Assembly: GCA_001275005.1 (NCBI GenBank)
Contig: JWZX01002887.1
Location: forward strand, 1-54,585
Direction of reading: 5' to 3'
Length of the DNA: 54,585 nucleotides
From: Chrysochromulina tobinii
Lineage: Eukaryota; Haptophyta; Prymnesiales; Chrysochromulinaceae
Part shown: piece by piece, positions 45,367 to 54,585 of the stretch
How positions within the stretch are numbered: the first letter of the stretch is position 1
Layout of the letters: each line of letters opens with the position of its first letter
Made by a program: the position numbers and the translations under genes
Notes under the pieces: model-generated
What the model saw: the letters and a program-made list of their open reading frames with translations, nothing else
What the model was told of the DNA's origin: nothing
The model's database searches: none

Positions 45367-47237
45367 ATGCATCCGTCCCAGTTCATGCAGCCGCAGATTG
45401 TCTTGCTCAAGCAGGGCACCGACACCTCACAGGGCAAGGCGCAGCTCATCAGCAACATCAACGCGTGCCAGGCGGTGGTCGACGTGGTGCGGACCACGCT
45501 GGGCCCGCGCGGGATGGACAAGCTGATTCATGACGACCAGGGCAAGGTTACCATCTCCAACGATGGTGCGACCATCATGAAGCTGCTGCAGATCGTGCAC
45601 CCGGCCGCGGTCACGCTCGTCCAGGTGGGTGCCCCACAACCTCCACCGGCCCCTCGCAATCTTGATACGGTCACTTTGACAGCAAGCCCCTCGCACCCCT
45701 GAGGGTGGGCTCTCGTGCTGTGCTGCTGCGCGGGCCGCGCTGCTCACCATGTTCTCTCCCCGCCCCGCCGACCCCCCCCCTTCCTCTTCGCCCGCGTGCG
45801 CAGATCTCCATGTCGCAGGATGCAGAGGTGGGCGACGGCACGACGAGCGTGGTGCTGCTCGCGGGCGAGTTCCTGCGCGAGGCGAAGCCGTACATCGAGG
45901 AGGGCGTGCACCCGCAGGTGATCATCAAGGCCTACCGGCAGGCCTGCAAGCTCGCCACGGAGCGCATCGTCGAGCTCTCAGTCAAACTCGACCAAGAGTC
46001 GCCAGAGAAGCGTCGTGACATGCTCGAGAAGTCGGCGGCGACCTCTCTCAACTCGAAGCTCGTGTCGGGGCACAAGGACTTCTTCGCCAAGATGGTGGTG
46101 GACGCGGTGCTCTCGCTCGACCCGGAGGCCCCCAACCTCGAGATGATCGGCATGAAGAAGGTGCAGGGCGGCGCCCTGCAGGAATCCGTCCTCGTCGAGG
46201 GCGTCGCGTTCAAGAAGACCTTTTCGTGTGCAGGCTTCGAGCAGATGACCAAGGTGTTCGAGAACCCGAAGATCTGCCTGCTCAACGTCGAGCTCGAGCT
46301 CAAGGCCGAGCGCGACAATGCCGAGATCCGCATTGCGGATGTGGCCGCGTACCAGAAGATCGTGGACGCCGAGTGGGACATCATCTACGACAAGCTCGCC
46401 AAGATTCACAAGAGCGGTGCCAACATCGTGCTCTCCAAGTTGCCGATTGGCGACCTGGCGACGCAGTACTTCGCGGACCGCGGCATGTTCTGCGCGGGGC
46501 GCGTCGAGCACGGCGACATCATGCGCATGCAGAAGGCCACGGGTGCGATGATCCAGACCTCGTGCAATGACCTGAACGAGAAGGTGCTGGGCTCTTGCCT
46601 TCACTTCGAGGAGAAGCAAGTAGGCGCGGAGCGCTTCAACTTCTTCTCCGGGTGCAAGGTTGCCTCGTGCTGCACGCTCGTGCTCCGCGGCGGCGCCGAG
46701 CAGTTCATCGCGGAGGCCGAGCGCTCGCTCCACGACGCGATCATGAACACGCGCCGTCTGCTGAAGAACCCGTCGGTCATCGCGGGCGGTGGGGCCATCG
46801 AGATGGAGCTCTCGGCTTACCTGCGCGAGTACTCGCGCACCATCTTCGGCAAGCAGCAGCTGCTCATCTCGGCGGTCGCCAAGGCCCTCGAGGTCATCCC
46901 GCGCACCGTCTCGAGCAATGCGGGCATGGACCCGACCGATGTCCTCAACAAGCTGCGCATGAAGCACGCGCAGGGTGGCCGTTGGTACGGCGTCGATGTC
47001 GTCGAGGGCGGCATCTGCGACACGTTCGAGTCCTTTGTGTGGGAGGCGACCGTCATGAAGAAGAACGCGATCGAGTCCGCCATTGAGGCCGCGTGCCTCG
47101 TCCTCTCCGTCGACGAGACGATCCGCAACCCGTCGTCCGAGAAGCCCGACGCGAAAAACTACGGCCGCGGCGGCGGCCGCGGCATGGGCGGTCGCGGTCG
47201 CGGCCGTGGCGGCGGAGGCCTCCGCCAGATTAAGTGA
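45367..47237 (+). CDS. CCT7: Chaperonin CCT subunit eta (TCP-1 eta)
   Basis: Two exons, 45367-45624 and 45804-47237 (intron 179 nt, phase 0, CCAG/GTGGGT ... GCGCAG/ATCTCC), giving 563 aa, the usual CCT length. Group II chaperonin motifs: [44 protein letters not shown] (ATP-binding GDGTTS), and [10 protein letters not shown], with the equatorial [20 protein letters not shown]. The eta assignment rests on the N-terminus ([20 protein letters not shown]) and the Arg/Gly-rich tail ([14 protein letters not shown]), both typical of CCT7. The subunit is part of the eight-member cytosolic ring that folds actin and tubulin. Unlike several neighbours, this intron shows no duplicated exon edge. Confidence 0.95.
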
Positions 47238-48333
47238 GATTGAGTGATCTGGCGGAGAATGGTCAAGGCGGAGATTAAGTGAGCGCGCCAATGGCCCTCG
47301 TCGCGGGCGATGTTTGGAGCATCCAATAAAGCAGCGGACGAATGGCCGCGCGGTGCAAGGAGCAGCTCGCGAGAGCAACGGCGCCAGGAAAGGGCTCAGG
47401 GTGGGAAGGCTGCTGGCTGCATGTACACTGCAGACTGAGAGCGAGCGCTATGAGTATGACAAGGCGAGATTCATTTTATTCCCAGGATTAACACAGACTG
47501 TTCAGAGCGCCGGCGCGCGCGTCCGCATGGCGGGTCCGGGTGCCACGAGCGGTCGGGTCCGGACGAGGCGACGCGACACCGGTCGGCGGAGCCGGAGGAA
47601 GCAACGAAGCATTACGTAAATTTATACTAAACTCAATACGATACACAACAGTCAATACTGAATAATCGCGGCGTTTTTTCGTTTCCGTGCCGCCTGCCGG
47701 CGGGGCGGCGGTCCCGCCGCCATGCCCGCCGCGCGGGGAGACGTCTGAGCACTCCAGGACCCAGCAAGCTTCAAAGCTACTAAGCTAGGGGCAGCCGCGA
47801 GCGGCGAGCACGGCCACGCGCGGCGCGCCCACTGAGGGGGGGCGGATCGGCGCTCGGGGCTGCCGCGGGCTGGGGGGCTAAGGGGGGGCGCGTCGTTGCG
47901 CCTGTTGATTCGTGCGTCACGTGCCCCGCACGGCCTTATACCTACTTCCAAATACGACAGGAGGTGCGCAGCAGCCGCCCATTGGTTGCCCACCCGCCCG
48001 CCCTGACAACCGGAGTGGCTGCTGAGAGAGAGAGAGGGAGACAGAGGGAGAGAAGGACTGAGAGCTTCAGTAAAATGCTACAGTACGTCCGGCAAAGGTG
48101 CCTTGTCGCGTTCGTGCCCCCGTGTGAACGTTAACACGACAGACGCGACAACCGGTGCTACCGTGTGTTGGCTAGTGTGGGGGGGCGGGGCGTCGCGTAG
48201 CGTTTCCGTAGATCGAACGGGTCCGACGTGTGCGTCGCTCGCACACCAGCCCGCTCGTCGCACCGCAGACCAGTACAGTACTTCACGGAAGATCTCATCA
48301 GAGTCTAAGATTTTTGCTCGGTTGTCGGTGCTT
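47238..48333. other. Long intergenic region with GA-rich tract
   Basis: About 1.1 kb with no supported gene. Contains an AT-rich patch at 47615-47670, GC-rich low-complexity DNA at 47690-47900 and a (GA)n-rich tract at 48022-48062. A short frame from an ATG at 48075 (MLQYVRQRCLVAFVPP) ends within 60 bp; it could be a first exon of the methyltransferase gene, but no splice is convincing. Confidence 0.5.
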
Positions 48334-49464
48334 ATGCTGGATCCGAGCGGTTATGCTCAGTGGCTCCGAGTCTCTGGCACGGGATCATGCGATGCCACCA
48401 TTACTGGCAAAAAGGGCGACTGCGATCACGGAGACAAGGGAGACCTCGGATGGATACCATTTGAAGCGGATCAGGAGGAGCTGCTCGATGGCAAGGCGCG
48501 CCGTGCTGTGTCCAGCTGCCTCCAGCGCTGTGCGAAGTGCGCGAGGTGCAGGTATGTATCGGTGAGCGTCGAGCATCTGGACTGCGCCTGGTTTGCCACC
48601 TGCAACCTCGACAACTTGTACCGCGACCCTTCTGGCTTCGTCTCCGGACCAATCCTCGAGACCGCCGCGGCGCTCGACGGCGCTCCGAACTGGATCCAGC
48701 CAGCACCCAACGCATCGGACACGGATGAGACGCGCCTCACTACAGTCGCGCTGCAGCGCATGCCGGCCGTCTCAAAGTTCTGGGGCCAGCACAAGTACCA
48801 GACCATGTACGCTCACATGATGGCGCCGCGCTTCACCCAGCGACCGCGCGGCGTTCCGCTGCGCATGCTTGAGATTGGTCTGGGATGTGACATGGGGTAT
48901 GGGCCTGGGGCAAGTGCCCACTTTTGGAGGCGTTACCTGCCACCCACGACAGTGCTGTACATGGCGGAGATCGATGCAAGGTGCGTAAGGAAGCACGCCG
49001 AGGAGCTGCGCGCGCTGCGCGTACTACCACTCGTGGGAGACCAGGGGGACGCGGCGGTCCGCAAGCGGTGGATGCAAGAGTCAGGAGGCCGCTTTGATTT
49101 CATGATCGATGACGGAAGCCACGAGAGCAAGGACATCAAGGACACGTTCGACGACCTGTGGCCCCACCTGCAGCCTGGCGGTGTCTACTTTCTAGAGGAC
49201 CTCCACCTGGGCACCACCAAAAAATGGGGACGCGGCCACATACCCCTCCGGGACATACTCTCCGCGTGGTCCGGCCACCTCGTCGTCCCCCGAATGTTCG
49301 TCACGGGCAACTGGTGGATGAATGGAGCTGAAAAAAATATCTCCAAATGGCCTCTCCGGCGGGTGTATGAGCGCCACCCCAAGCCTCGCGACCTCGCTTT
49401 CGTCTTTTGCCAGGAGAAGGCTTGCGCCGTGGGCAAACAGCATAACCCAGCTTTGGGATACTAG
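48334..49464 (+). CDS. SAM-dependent methyltransferase with Cys-rich Apple/PAN-like N-terminal domain
   Basis: 376 aa from the first ATG, 48334; the frame is open upstream to 48103 without an ATG, so an upstream exon carrying a signal peptide is possible. Residues about 35-105 are Cys-rich with the spacing of Apple/PAN domains (SCLQRCAKCARCRYVSVS, LDCAWFATCNLDNL), which bind sugars or proteins and are extracellular or luminal. The rest is a Rossmann methyltransferase: LRMLEIGLGCDMGYGPGAS (SAM loop), VLYMAEID (acidic end of strand 2), and FDFMIDDGSHESKDIKDTF with LQPGGVYFLEDLH. The IDDGSH motif is that of the CmcI/TylE-type sugar O-methyltransferases (Methyltransf_24), so methylation of a glycan is likely. 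Confidence 0.8.
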   Translation: MLDPSGYAQWLRVSGTGSCDATITGKKGDCDHGDKGDLGWIPFEADQEELLDGKARRAVSSCLQRCAKCARCRYVSVSVEHLDCAWFATCNLDNLYRDPSGFVSGPILETAAALDGAPNWIQPAPNASDTDETRLTTVALQRMPAVSKFWGQHKYQTMYAHMMAPRFTQRPRGVPLRMLEIGLGCDMGYGPGASAHFWRRYLPPTTVLYMAEIDARCVRKHAEELRALRVLPLVGDQGDAAVRKRWMQESGGRFDFMIDDGSHESKDIKDTFDDLWPHLQPGGVYFLEDLHLGTTKKWGRGHIPLRDILSAWSGHLVVPRMFVTGNWWMNGAEKNISKWPLRRVYERHPKPRDLAFVFCQEKACAVGKQHNPALGY

Positions 49465-49927
49465 AGCTGGTCCTAGCACTATGTAGAAAGACCATACCTG
49501 GACCATAGCATGTACAGAGAGAGATTATTTCACAAACGGTGTAACGTCTCTTACCCCCTAAGTTGTTATCGGCGCAGCACCGAGCCGCAGGGCGAGCACG
49601 GAGATTCGACCGTAGTGTTAAGTGTACTGGAGAGAGGAAATCCCAAACCTTTTAAGGAGATGACGAAACCCTGCGTGGTCAAGCTCGACGAAACTCCGAC
49701 GAACCTGTACGCCATTTCCCAGCGCCTTTTAGTGAGCTGTCTCTCCATTGAGTGCCTCGCCCTCGGTGACCAAGGTCAGGGTCGGAGGGGAGGGGATTTC
49801 CCGGAGAAACGACACAGAAATTCCTGTACGAAGAAAGTTGCCGTTTTTGGAAGCCTTTCGATATGTCTACGATGCACCTTCCGCCTTGTCCTTTGGTGGT
49901 GCCTAAACCCACCGGCGCGCGTCAGAG
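49465..49927. other. Spacer with one weak open frame
   Basis: An open frame from 49510 encodes a possible hydrophobic segment (LSICLRCTFRLVLWWCLNPP) at about 49855-49915 that could be a signal anchor exon of the GT8 gene, but no splice joining them is persuasive. Otherwise nothing. Confidence 0.4.
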
Positions 49928-51578
49928 ATGATCGACGAAGCGCGGTGTCGCCTCGCTGGAGATGATCGACGACGCGCGGACGCGAAAGTGCGCGGACACC
50001 GTGCGCAGCGGGTTCGCGCTGACAGCTTACCCACCAGCTCCACCCGTCATGCAGGGCTGCGAGTCGGTATCGCCACACTCTTCTCACCGAACGAACAAAA
50101 CCCGTGTGTTTACGGCATCGGCTGTGCATTCTTGCCATGGTGCATGGCGGCACGGACGCTGCAGAGCGGGCTCCTTGCGCATCCACAATTTATGCGCGTG
50201 GACATTCTCGTCGTCCACAACAATCGCCGCGCCAATGCCACGAAACCCGCGCCCCCGCAGCCCGCAGGCCAGCCGGGCACTGTGTGCCGGCTCTCTGATG
50301 CGACCGAGCAGCTCGATGTGCGTGACTGCCCGGGAGTGCGGCTGCTGACGCCGACGCCCGCGATGCGGAAGGTATCGCTCGCTCACGCAAAACGCGTCAT
50401 CGGCGGCGGCGTTATGTCATACAACCAAGAGTACATCGAGCGTGGATACGTCTTCCTGTGGAAATGGGAACTCTTCCGCTTAGGGCGCCGGTACGTGCCC
50501 CTCTGATGGTCTCTGAATACCTTCCATTGCCGCCAGTTGGTAACGCAGTGTCTCCGACGGCCTCCATCCTCAGGTACGACGCCGTGCTACACACGGACCT
50601 GGACACGGACGTATTGCCGAGGTTTAGCCCCTCGCCGCACGCCCTCGCCGCCGAGTGGGCCGTCGAGCTCACCAAACTCGTCTCCGCTGCAAACAGCACC
50701 TCCGGGGGAGCGCGCGCCTTGGACGGCGCCTCCTCTGACGTCTGGGGTGGCGCCTCCCACGACAGTGCGGCGGCTGCCCGTGAGCCGCTCCGTATGTTGG
50801 GCTACGCGGACGTGACGACGCCTTACAATGGAGGCATGTTTCTCGTGCTGCCACCGAACGACGGCGGCGCCCTGTACCGAGAAGGCCTTCAAGTGCTCGG
50901 TGCGCCTTGGAACGCCACGCACGGTTGGGAGCTGGCAGGGACTCCTTCCCACCTCTTTGCACACACCCCGATGGTCGCCGCGGACGGCGCCGTGCTCAAC
51001 CGCCATCACCCAGCGGCGAGGTACGCGGCTGATGGCGGCTGTCGCTGGCCTCCCTACAATTGCCTACTTGAATGCTTTGGATTGCTCCGCTCATCAGGTA
51101 CCACGACTGGACGGGCATTGACTCCGGTGACCTAGATCAAGGGTTCCTACTCTACATGCTCCAACACCGCCACCGCGCTGGCGCGTACGTGTCCCGCAGC
51201 GCTCAGAGTTCCCATCGCGTCATTCATTACGTATCCGGTACGGCGAAGCCTTGGCTGCGCATACTGAATTACGTACCGCCAGAGCGAAGCGAGGGAGCGT
51301 GTGCGCGTATTGGGACGAGCCCGGAGTCGACGGCGAGCTCGAGCGAGAAGCGAGCTCGCGCATTGGGATGGGAGACTCTACAACGGCACGCTTTCCTGCG
51401 CGCGTCCGGCCTTGACGACACTGCCGCACTGCCCGCCACGGCGTGCGGCCGCGCGTTTCGCGTCGCGCTCCGCGAGATGAACGCGCACGCTCTCAATCGA
51501 TCTGCGTGCTGCGCGGCCTTTGCGCGCCTTGGCAACGTCCCATTGATGCCTGGGAACGTCCGCCTCCAAGTGTTCTGA
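49928..51578 (+). CDS. GT8-type (glycogenin/galactinol-synthase-like) glycosyltransferase
   Basis: Three exons, 49928-50490, 50574-51020 and 51098-51578, all phase 2 joins, giving 496 aa. Key blocks: FLWKWELFRLGRRYDAVLHT with DLDTDVLP (the Asp-x-Asp metal site, recreated by splicing exon 1 to 2), MLGYADVTTPYNGGMFLVLP (the NxG...N-G-G block), YHDWTGIDSGDLDQGFL (DQ block, recreated by splice 2) and VIHYVSGTAKPWLR, the GT8 His-x-Gly-x-x-Lys-Pro-Trp signature. GT8 enzymes are Mn-dependent retaining transferases using UDP-sugars. The N-terminus before IATLFSPNE is basic and lacks an anchor, so a first exon may be missing. Intron 1 is 50491-50573 (83 nt) and intron 2 is 51021-51097 (77 nt). Confidence 0.82.
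50491..50573 (+). other. GT8 intron 1
   Basis: 83 nt, CGCCG/GTACGTGCC ... CATCCTCAG/GTACGACGCC. The intron and the next exon both start with GTACG, with GCC close behind: the same pattern of repeated edge seen in the introner-like introns, though the 3' block differs. Confidence 0.75.
51021..51097 (+). other. GT8 intron 2
   Basis: 77 nt, GGCGAG/GTACGCGG ... GCTCATCAG/GTACCACGAC. It ends CTCATCAG, like carboxypeptidase intron 2, and the next exon again begins GTAC as in DBP3. Confidence 0.75.
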
Positions 51579-51917
51579 GGCTCTGAGATGGTCCGACGCG
51601 ATCGCGAGTCAGACCGCGGTGCCGGTTGGCGTACGACACAAAATTATCTTTAGCCTATTTCTGTAACAACGACACAGATAGAGCACCCTATAAGCACCCG
51701 GTAACGTTTGACGGTCCCTTGTTGACGGTGTGGTGAGCGCGGGGGGGGGGGCGCGACGAAACTGAGTGACTGACTGTACACACGGCGACACGGGCACACG
51801 GACAGTCGGACACACGGATCACAGTTAGTGTCTTTTTGGTACCGGTAGTTCGTTTCGCTTTCGGCGCGCGGCGACCGCGCAACTGCTCCGCCGGCGAGCA
51901 CACGACCAGGCACTGAC
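51579..51917. other. Spacer
   Basis: 3' flank of the GT8 gene and 5' flank of the SPRY-like gene. Contains a G9 run (51740-51749). Nothing else recognised. Confidence 0.5.
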
Positions 51918-52718
51918 ATGGCGCCCAAGGAGAAGAAAGCCAAGGCGCCACCGGTGCCGGAAGGCCCACCACCAGAGTGGATTGCACACTGCCGGAGCAA
52001 AGACTATGTCAAAGTCGAAGGGATGTCGATTATGCACTTGCGTGCCGGAGTGAGTGATGTGGCTCGTGGCATCCAGCCTCTGACCGCGGGCAAACACCGC
52101 ATCACTTATATGATTGAGCGTGCTGGAAGTACCAAGGGCTATGGCATCGTCCTTGGTGTAACGGATGCAGCAGCGCCCGCGTGGACCGAGGTCTGGCCAC
52201 CAGTGGACCAGGGCAACAAGCCTCCGCCAGTCTCACGGCCTGTCGTTGCGTGGGGCATCTGCCCCGCCTTGGGCAAGTGGGTCGAGTCTCCTGATGCTAA
52301 AGTGGGCCAGTTCGGTGGTGCGAATGTGCTTCCAGAAGGTTTTCCGACGATTGAACCGGCGACCAAAGTTGTGGGCATGACCATAGTCTTCGAGATCGAC
52401 GTGCCACAGCACCCGCCGATGGCCGATCACATTGTGCGCCGCGACTTCAGGGCGAGCTTGCATCCTCTGGCCATGCAACGGACCTACCCACGGTTCCTTG
52501 ACGCGATGCAGGCGCACCCTGTTCACCAAATCGTCGCTTCGCCTATCGCACGGAAGAGCTCCTTGCGTTTCAGCATCGACGGCGGCGAGATGATCGAGGC
52601 ACAGGTGGCACTTCCGCGTGCGCTGTGGCCGTGGGTGCACATGTCATGGCAAGGCGACTGCGTGAGAATCGTCAAGGTTGAGCAGCTATCTGGCCCTGAA
52701 AATGAGCTCACCGAATAG
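51918..52718 (+). CDS. SPRY/B30.2-like beta-sandwich protein
   Basis: 266 aa, intronless, ATG at 51918 with a basic MAPKEKKAKAPPVPEGPPPE tail and no signal peptide. The pattern is that of a SPRY fold: GKHRITYMIERAGSTKGYGI with VLGVTDAAAP (GxxIGV-type block), VVAWGICPALGKWVESPDAK (Trp-Gly block), VVGMTIVFEIDV, then LRFSIDGGEMIEAQVALP and LWPWVHMSWQGDCVRIVKVE, the late 'pwv-w' strand. There is no RING, B-box or other partner domain. SPRY domains bind peptides; the partner is unknown. Family placement rests on pattern only. Confidence 0.6.
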   Translation: MAPKEKKAKAPPVPEGPPPEWIAHCRSKDYVKVEGMSIMHLRAGVSDVARGIQPLTAGKHRITYMIERAGSTKGYGIVLGVTDAAAPAWTEVWPPVDQGNKPPPVSRPVVAWGICPALGKWVESPDAKVGQFGGANVLPEGFPTIEPATKVVGMTIVFEIDVPQHPPMADHIVRRDFRASLHPLAMQRTYPRFLDAMQAHPVHQIVASPIARKSSLRFSIDGGEMIEAQVALPRALWPWVHMSWQGDCVRIVKVEQLSGPENELTE

Positions 52719-53204
52719 CCCGCTTCGTAGCCATAGGGACGTTTGAAGGGAGCCACCGCACCATGCAGGAACATCAACAAATCATCAACATGTCGATTTC
52801 TTTGACTATGTGGTGTTGGCGGTTGCATGAATCCATATTCCATAACCAAGGTGCGATGTGGCCAGTGTTTGAAACCGCAAAGCAGCACACACTAATAAGA
52901 TAAGAGACACAATCCGGTGATGCGATCGGTCCAGCAAGCAGCATGACATAACTCATAAGATCATAAGTCGATAAATAGGGATAAACGATAAGTCCTGTTA
53001 GTCGAGTGTCTGCGTCTCTGTCCCCCGGGCGTGTCGTCTTTCTCTGGATCCGTCGGCGCTGCTCTGAAAAGTCGCACCGTTTGGGGGGTGTCGCCTGTCG
53101 CGTGTACAGCTGCCTCGCGCGCTTTATTTGGATGGGTTCCGGCAAAAAATCAGTGGAAGCCGTTCCAAATCGGGCCGTGCTCCGCGCTCCTTCGCATCTT
53201 GCAC
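52719..53204. other. Spacer with a less GC-rich part
   Basis: About 490 bp; 52780-52990 is AT-richer than the genes, with ATAAG repeats near 52890-52990. The GT25-like frame is open from a GTG at 53031, so the 3' end may be coding if a splice exists. Confidence 0.45.
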
Positions 53205-54308
53205 ATGGCCGCGGCCAACACGGGCCAGGTGAATATGTACGAGCTGGACGCTGACGCTGTAAATCCCAGCAGTATCTCGACCCTGAATCTTCCGAGCTTC
53301 GCTGAATCTTCCGAGTGGCTCGACGTGCCTGTTCGCATCATCACACTAAACAATTCTGTCGCTCTCCCCCACTTCGAGGAATTCGGATTCAGAAACGTGA
53401 TGGACAGGAACGATCTGACCGCTGACTTTAGAGGTTCTTCGCCAGCAGATCTGGAAGAGGCAGGATTCATCACGCCCCTCGCTCGACAGAGCATTGAGGC
53501 CCTTGAGAACGACGAGTACCCGCGGCGCCCCTACGAGCTTGCAAAGGCGAGTGCTGTCGGCCTCTTCCTTTCCCACCTTCGGGTTTGCGACAAACACGCG
53601 ACCACTCTCGTCTTGGAGGAGGACGCATGCCCCATAAATCCTGCGCTCCAATCGCAGTTTCCGCTCGCGCTTGAGCTGACGAAAAATCACACGGCCGACA
53701 TCATCATCTTCGGCCCTCTCGAAGTCTTCGAAGGCATGAAGCCCTGGAAGCCCATTTCCGTCCAGAGCGGTCAGCCTGGCTTTGAACCGCTTGGGAGCAG
53801 GGGCTTTTTCGGCACTCAAGGGGTATTGTACACTGCGCGCGGTTGTCAGAAGATGTGGAATCATTTGGGACCGCCGTTCGACATGCAGATCGACGGGGCC
53901 CTAAGCTTACGCTCGCAAGGTGACGCTCTCTTCAGCCGCCCGAGCAACACGTCCCTCAAGTTGTGGATTGAAGTGGGGACGGTAAGCATCGTGCAGGATC
54001 ATTCCCTTTTGGAAGAATTGCAACCACACATCAACGGTGACGTGGAGCGATGCACCGTCTACAGCATGTGGACCGGATGCTGGGAGTGGGAGCACTACAT
54101 GATAGGCGCTTTGCTTGTCGTATTGGTGGCATACATCATTGGCTGGCAAGCGTGGCTGTGGGGTCGCAGGGGCCGCGATCCGAGGAACGACGACAATGAG
54201 CGCTTTTGCTTCATCTTTTTATGCGCTTGGCCACCGATTTGCGACAGCAGCAGAGCAGAAAAGAGGCGGGCGCCCACCGAAGCAACAGGACTGATCGTGG
54301 GTTCCTGA
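53205..54308 (+). CDS. GT25-like glycosyltransferase with C-terminal membrane helix
   Basis: 367 aa from the first ATG, 53205; the frame continues upstream to 53031 without an ATG, so an upstream exon is possible. Family pattern: VRIITLNNSVALPHFEEFGF (first strand and acceptor loop), ELAKASAVGLFLSHLRVCDK (the 'SH' helix), TTLVLEEDACP (the acidic metal motif that follows it in GT25), DIIIFGPLEVFEGMKPWKPI and FFGTQGVLYTARGCQKM, PFDMQIDGALS. These match procollagen galactosyltransferase and LPS GT25 enzymes. A hydrophobic segment (YMIGALLVVLVAYIIGWQAW, about residues 297-316) near the C-terminus suggests a membrane anchor, an unusual side for a Golgi transferase. Sugar and acceptor are unknown. 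Confidence 0.7.
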   Translation: MAAANTGQVNMYELDADAVNPSSISTLNLPSFAESSEWLDVPVRIITLNNSVALPHFEEFGFRNVMDRNDLTADFRGSSPADLEEAGFITPLARQSIEALENDEYPRRPYELAKASAVGLFLSHLRVCDKHATTLVLEEDACPINPALQSQFPLALELTKNHTADIIIFGPLEVFEGMKPWKPISVQSGQPGFEPLGSRGFFGTQGVLYTARGCQKMWNHLGPPFDMQIDGALSLRSQGDALFSRPSNTSLKLWIEVGTVSIVQDHSLLEELQPHINGDVERCTVYSMWTGCWEWEHYMIGALLVVLVAYIIGWQAWLWGRRGRDPRNDDNERFCFIFLCAWPPICDSSRAEKRRAPTEATGLIVGS

Positions 54309-54585
54309 GACCGACACGAAATACAGTTCCTACGTACGGACCAGCGAGTACAAAACAGCCCCGCACGCGGGTCAACCATACCAATACCTCGATAGACCTC
54401 GAGACAGTTTACGGCTTTGGCTACACATGAGTACAGGAGCGGAAATAGAAACTGCGCTGTGTATTCTGGAATTTGCTCTCTACGTACGTAAGCCCCGTAG
54501 GTATTACACTCGGAAACTCGGAATCTGGGAATTTGCGAGTCCCTCTTGCTGCGACCCAAGTGCCAAGAGGGGTCCTCGGAAACTC
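54309..54585. other. Right edge of window
   Basis: 3' flank of the GT25-like gene. Short direct repeats of CGTACG type and CTCGGAAACTCGG occur near 54480-54580. No gene recognised. Confidence 0.45.

Noticed and set aside
45978-47378. 466-codon minus-strand frame opposite CCT7
   Set aside because: High GC third positions keep antisense frames open; CCT7 is unambiguous on the plus strand.
48103-48333. N-terminal extension of the methyltransferase
   Set aside because: Starts at TTG, no ATG and no signal-like sequence in frame.

Overview
The window is nuclear DNA of a GC-rich, intron-poor eukaryotic microalga. Evidence seen: spliceosomal introns of about 40-180 bp, a chaperonin CCT7, a Rad2/XPG nuclease, a STELLO-type Golgi protein, a polycystin channel, a tubulin-type carboxypeptidase and a large non-LTR retrotransposon. 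An ABA4-like carotenoid protein starts with a signal peptide ending in Ala-Phe, the entry signal of red-type secondary plastids. A haptophyte (Emiliania/Chrysochromulina/Prymnesium type) is my favoured host; a stramenopile alga is not excluded. No rRNA or tRNA gene was recognised.

Layout. 0.1-10.8 kb: STELLO-like glycosyltransferase-like gene (+), polycystin-2-like channel (-), a tandem two-domain sulfotransferase (-), an MRPL45/Tim44-like mitochondrial protein (-), an ABA4-like plastid protein (-) and a secreted pectinacetylesterase/Notum hydrolase (+). 10.8-19.7 kb: one LINE on the minus strand with coiled coil, APE endonuclease, reverse transcriptase, RNase H and a C-terminal chromodomain, nearly intact (one frameshift, one in-frame TGA). 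20-28.8 kb: cytosolic carboxypeptidase (CCP5-like), secreted glutamine-amidotransferase-like protein, an unknown nuclear-type protein, and a DBP3-type DEAD-box helicase. 29-37.8 kb: low-complexity hypothetical genes, a hotdog thioesterase, a CCHC/GRF zinc-finger protein and a deaminase-fold protein. 38-44 kb: a giant XPG-family nuclease with an embedded IMPACT/YigZ domain. 44-54.6 kb: a signal-peptide protein, CCT7, an Apple-like/methyltransferase protein, a GT8 glycosyltransferase, a SPRY-like protein and a GT25-like glycosyltransferase.

Functional themes: several genes belong to secretory polysaccharide making or trimming (STELLO, sulfotransferases, pectinacetylesterase, GT8, GT25, methyltransferase); the rest are housekeeping, DNA repair and RNA genes. 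Genes are not in operons; neighbours are often divergent or convergent with short spacers.

The most unusual signal is in the introns. Three unrelated genes carry introns ending in the same roughly 40-nt sequence, and these introns, plus others in the carboxypeptidase gene, are flanked by direct duplications of exon sequence that carry the GT (or GC) and AG splice sites. This looks like a family of intron-generating insertions ('introner-like' elements) caught at different ages. Second are two domain-level oddities: an IMPACT domain inside an XPG nuclease, and a bacterial-toxin-type deaminase fold in a eukaryotic gene.
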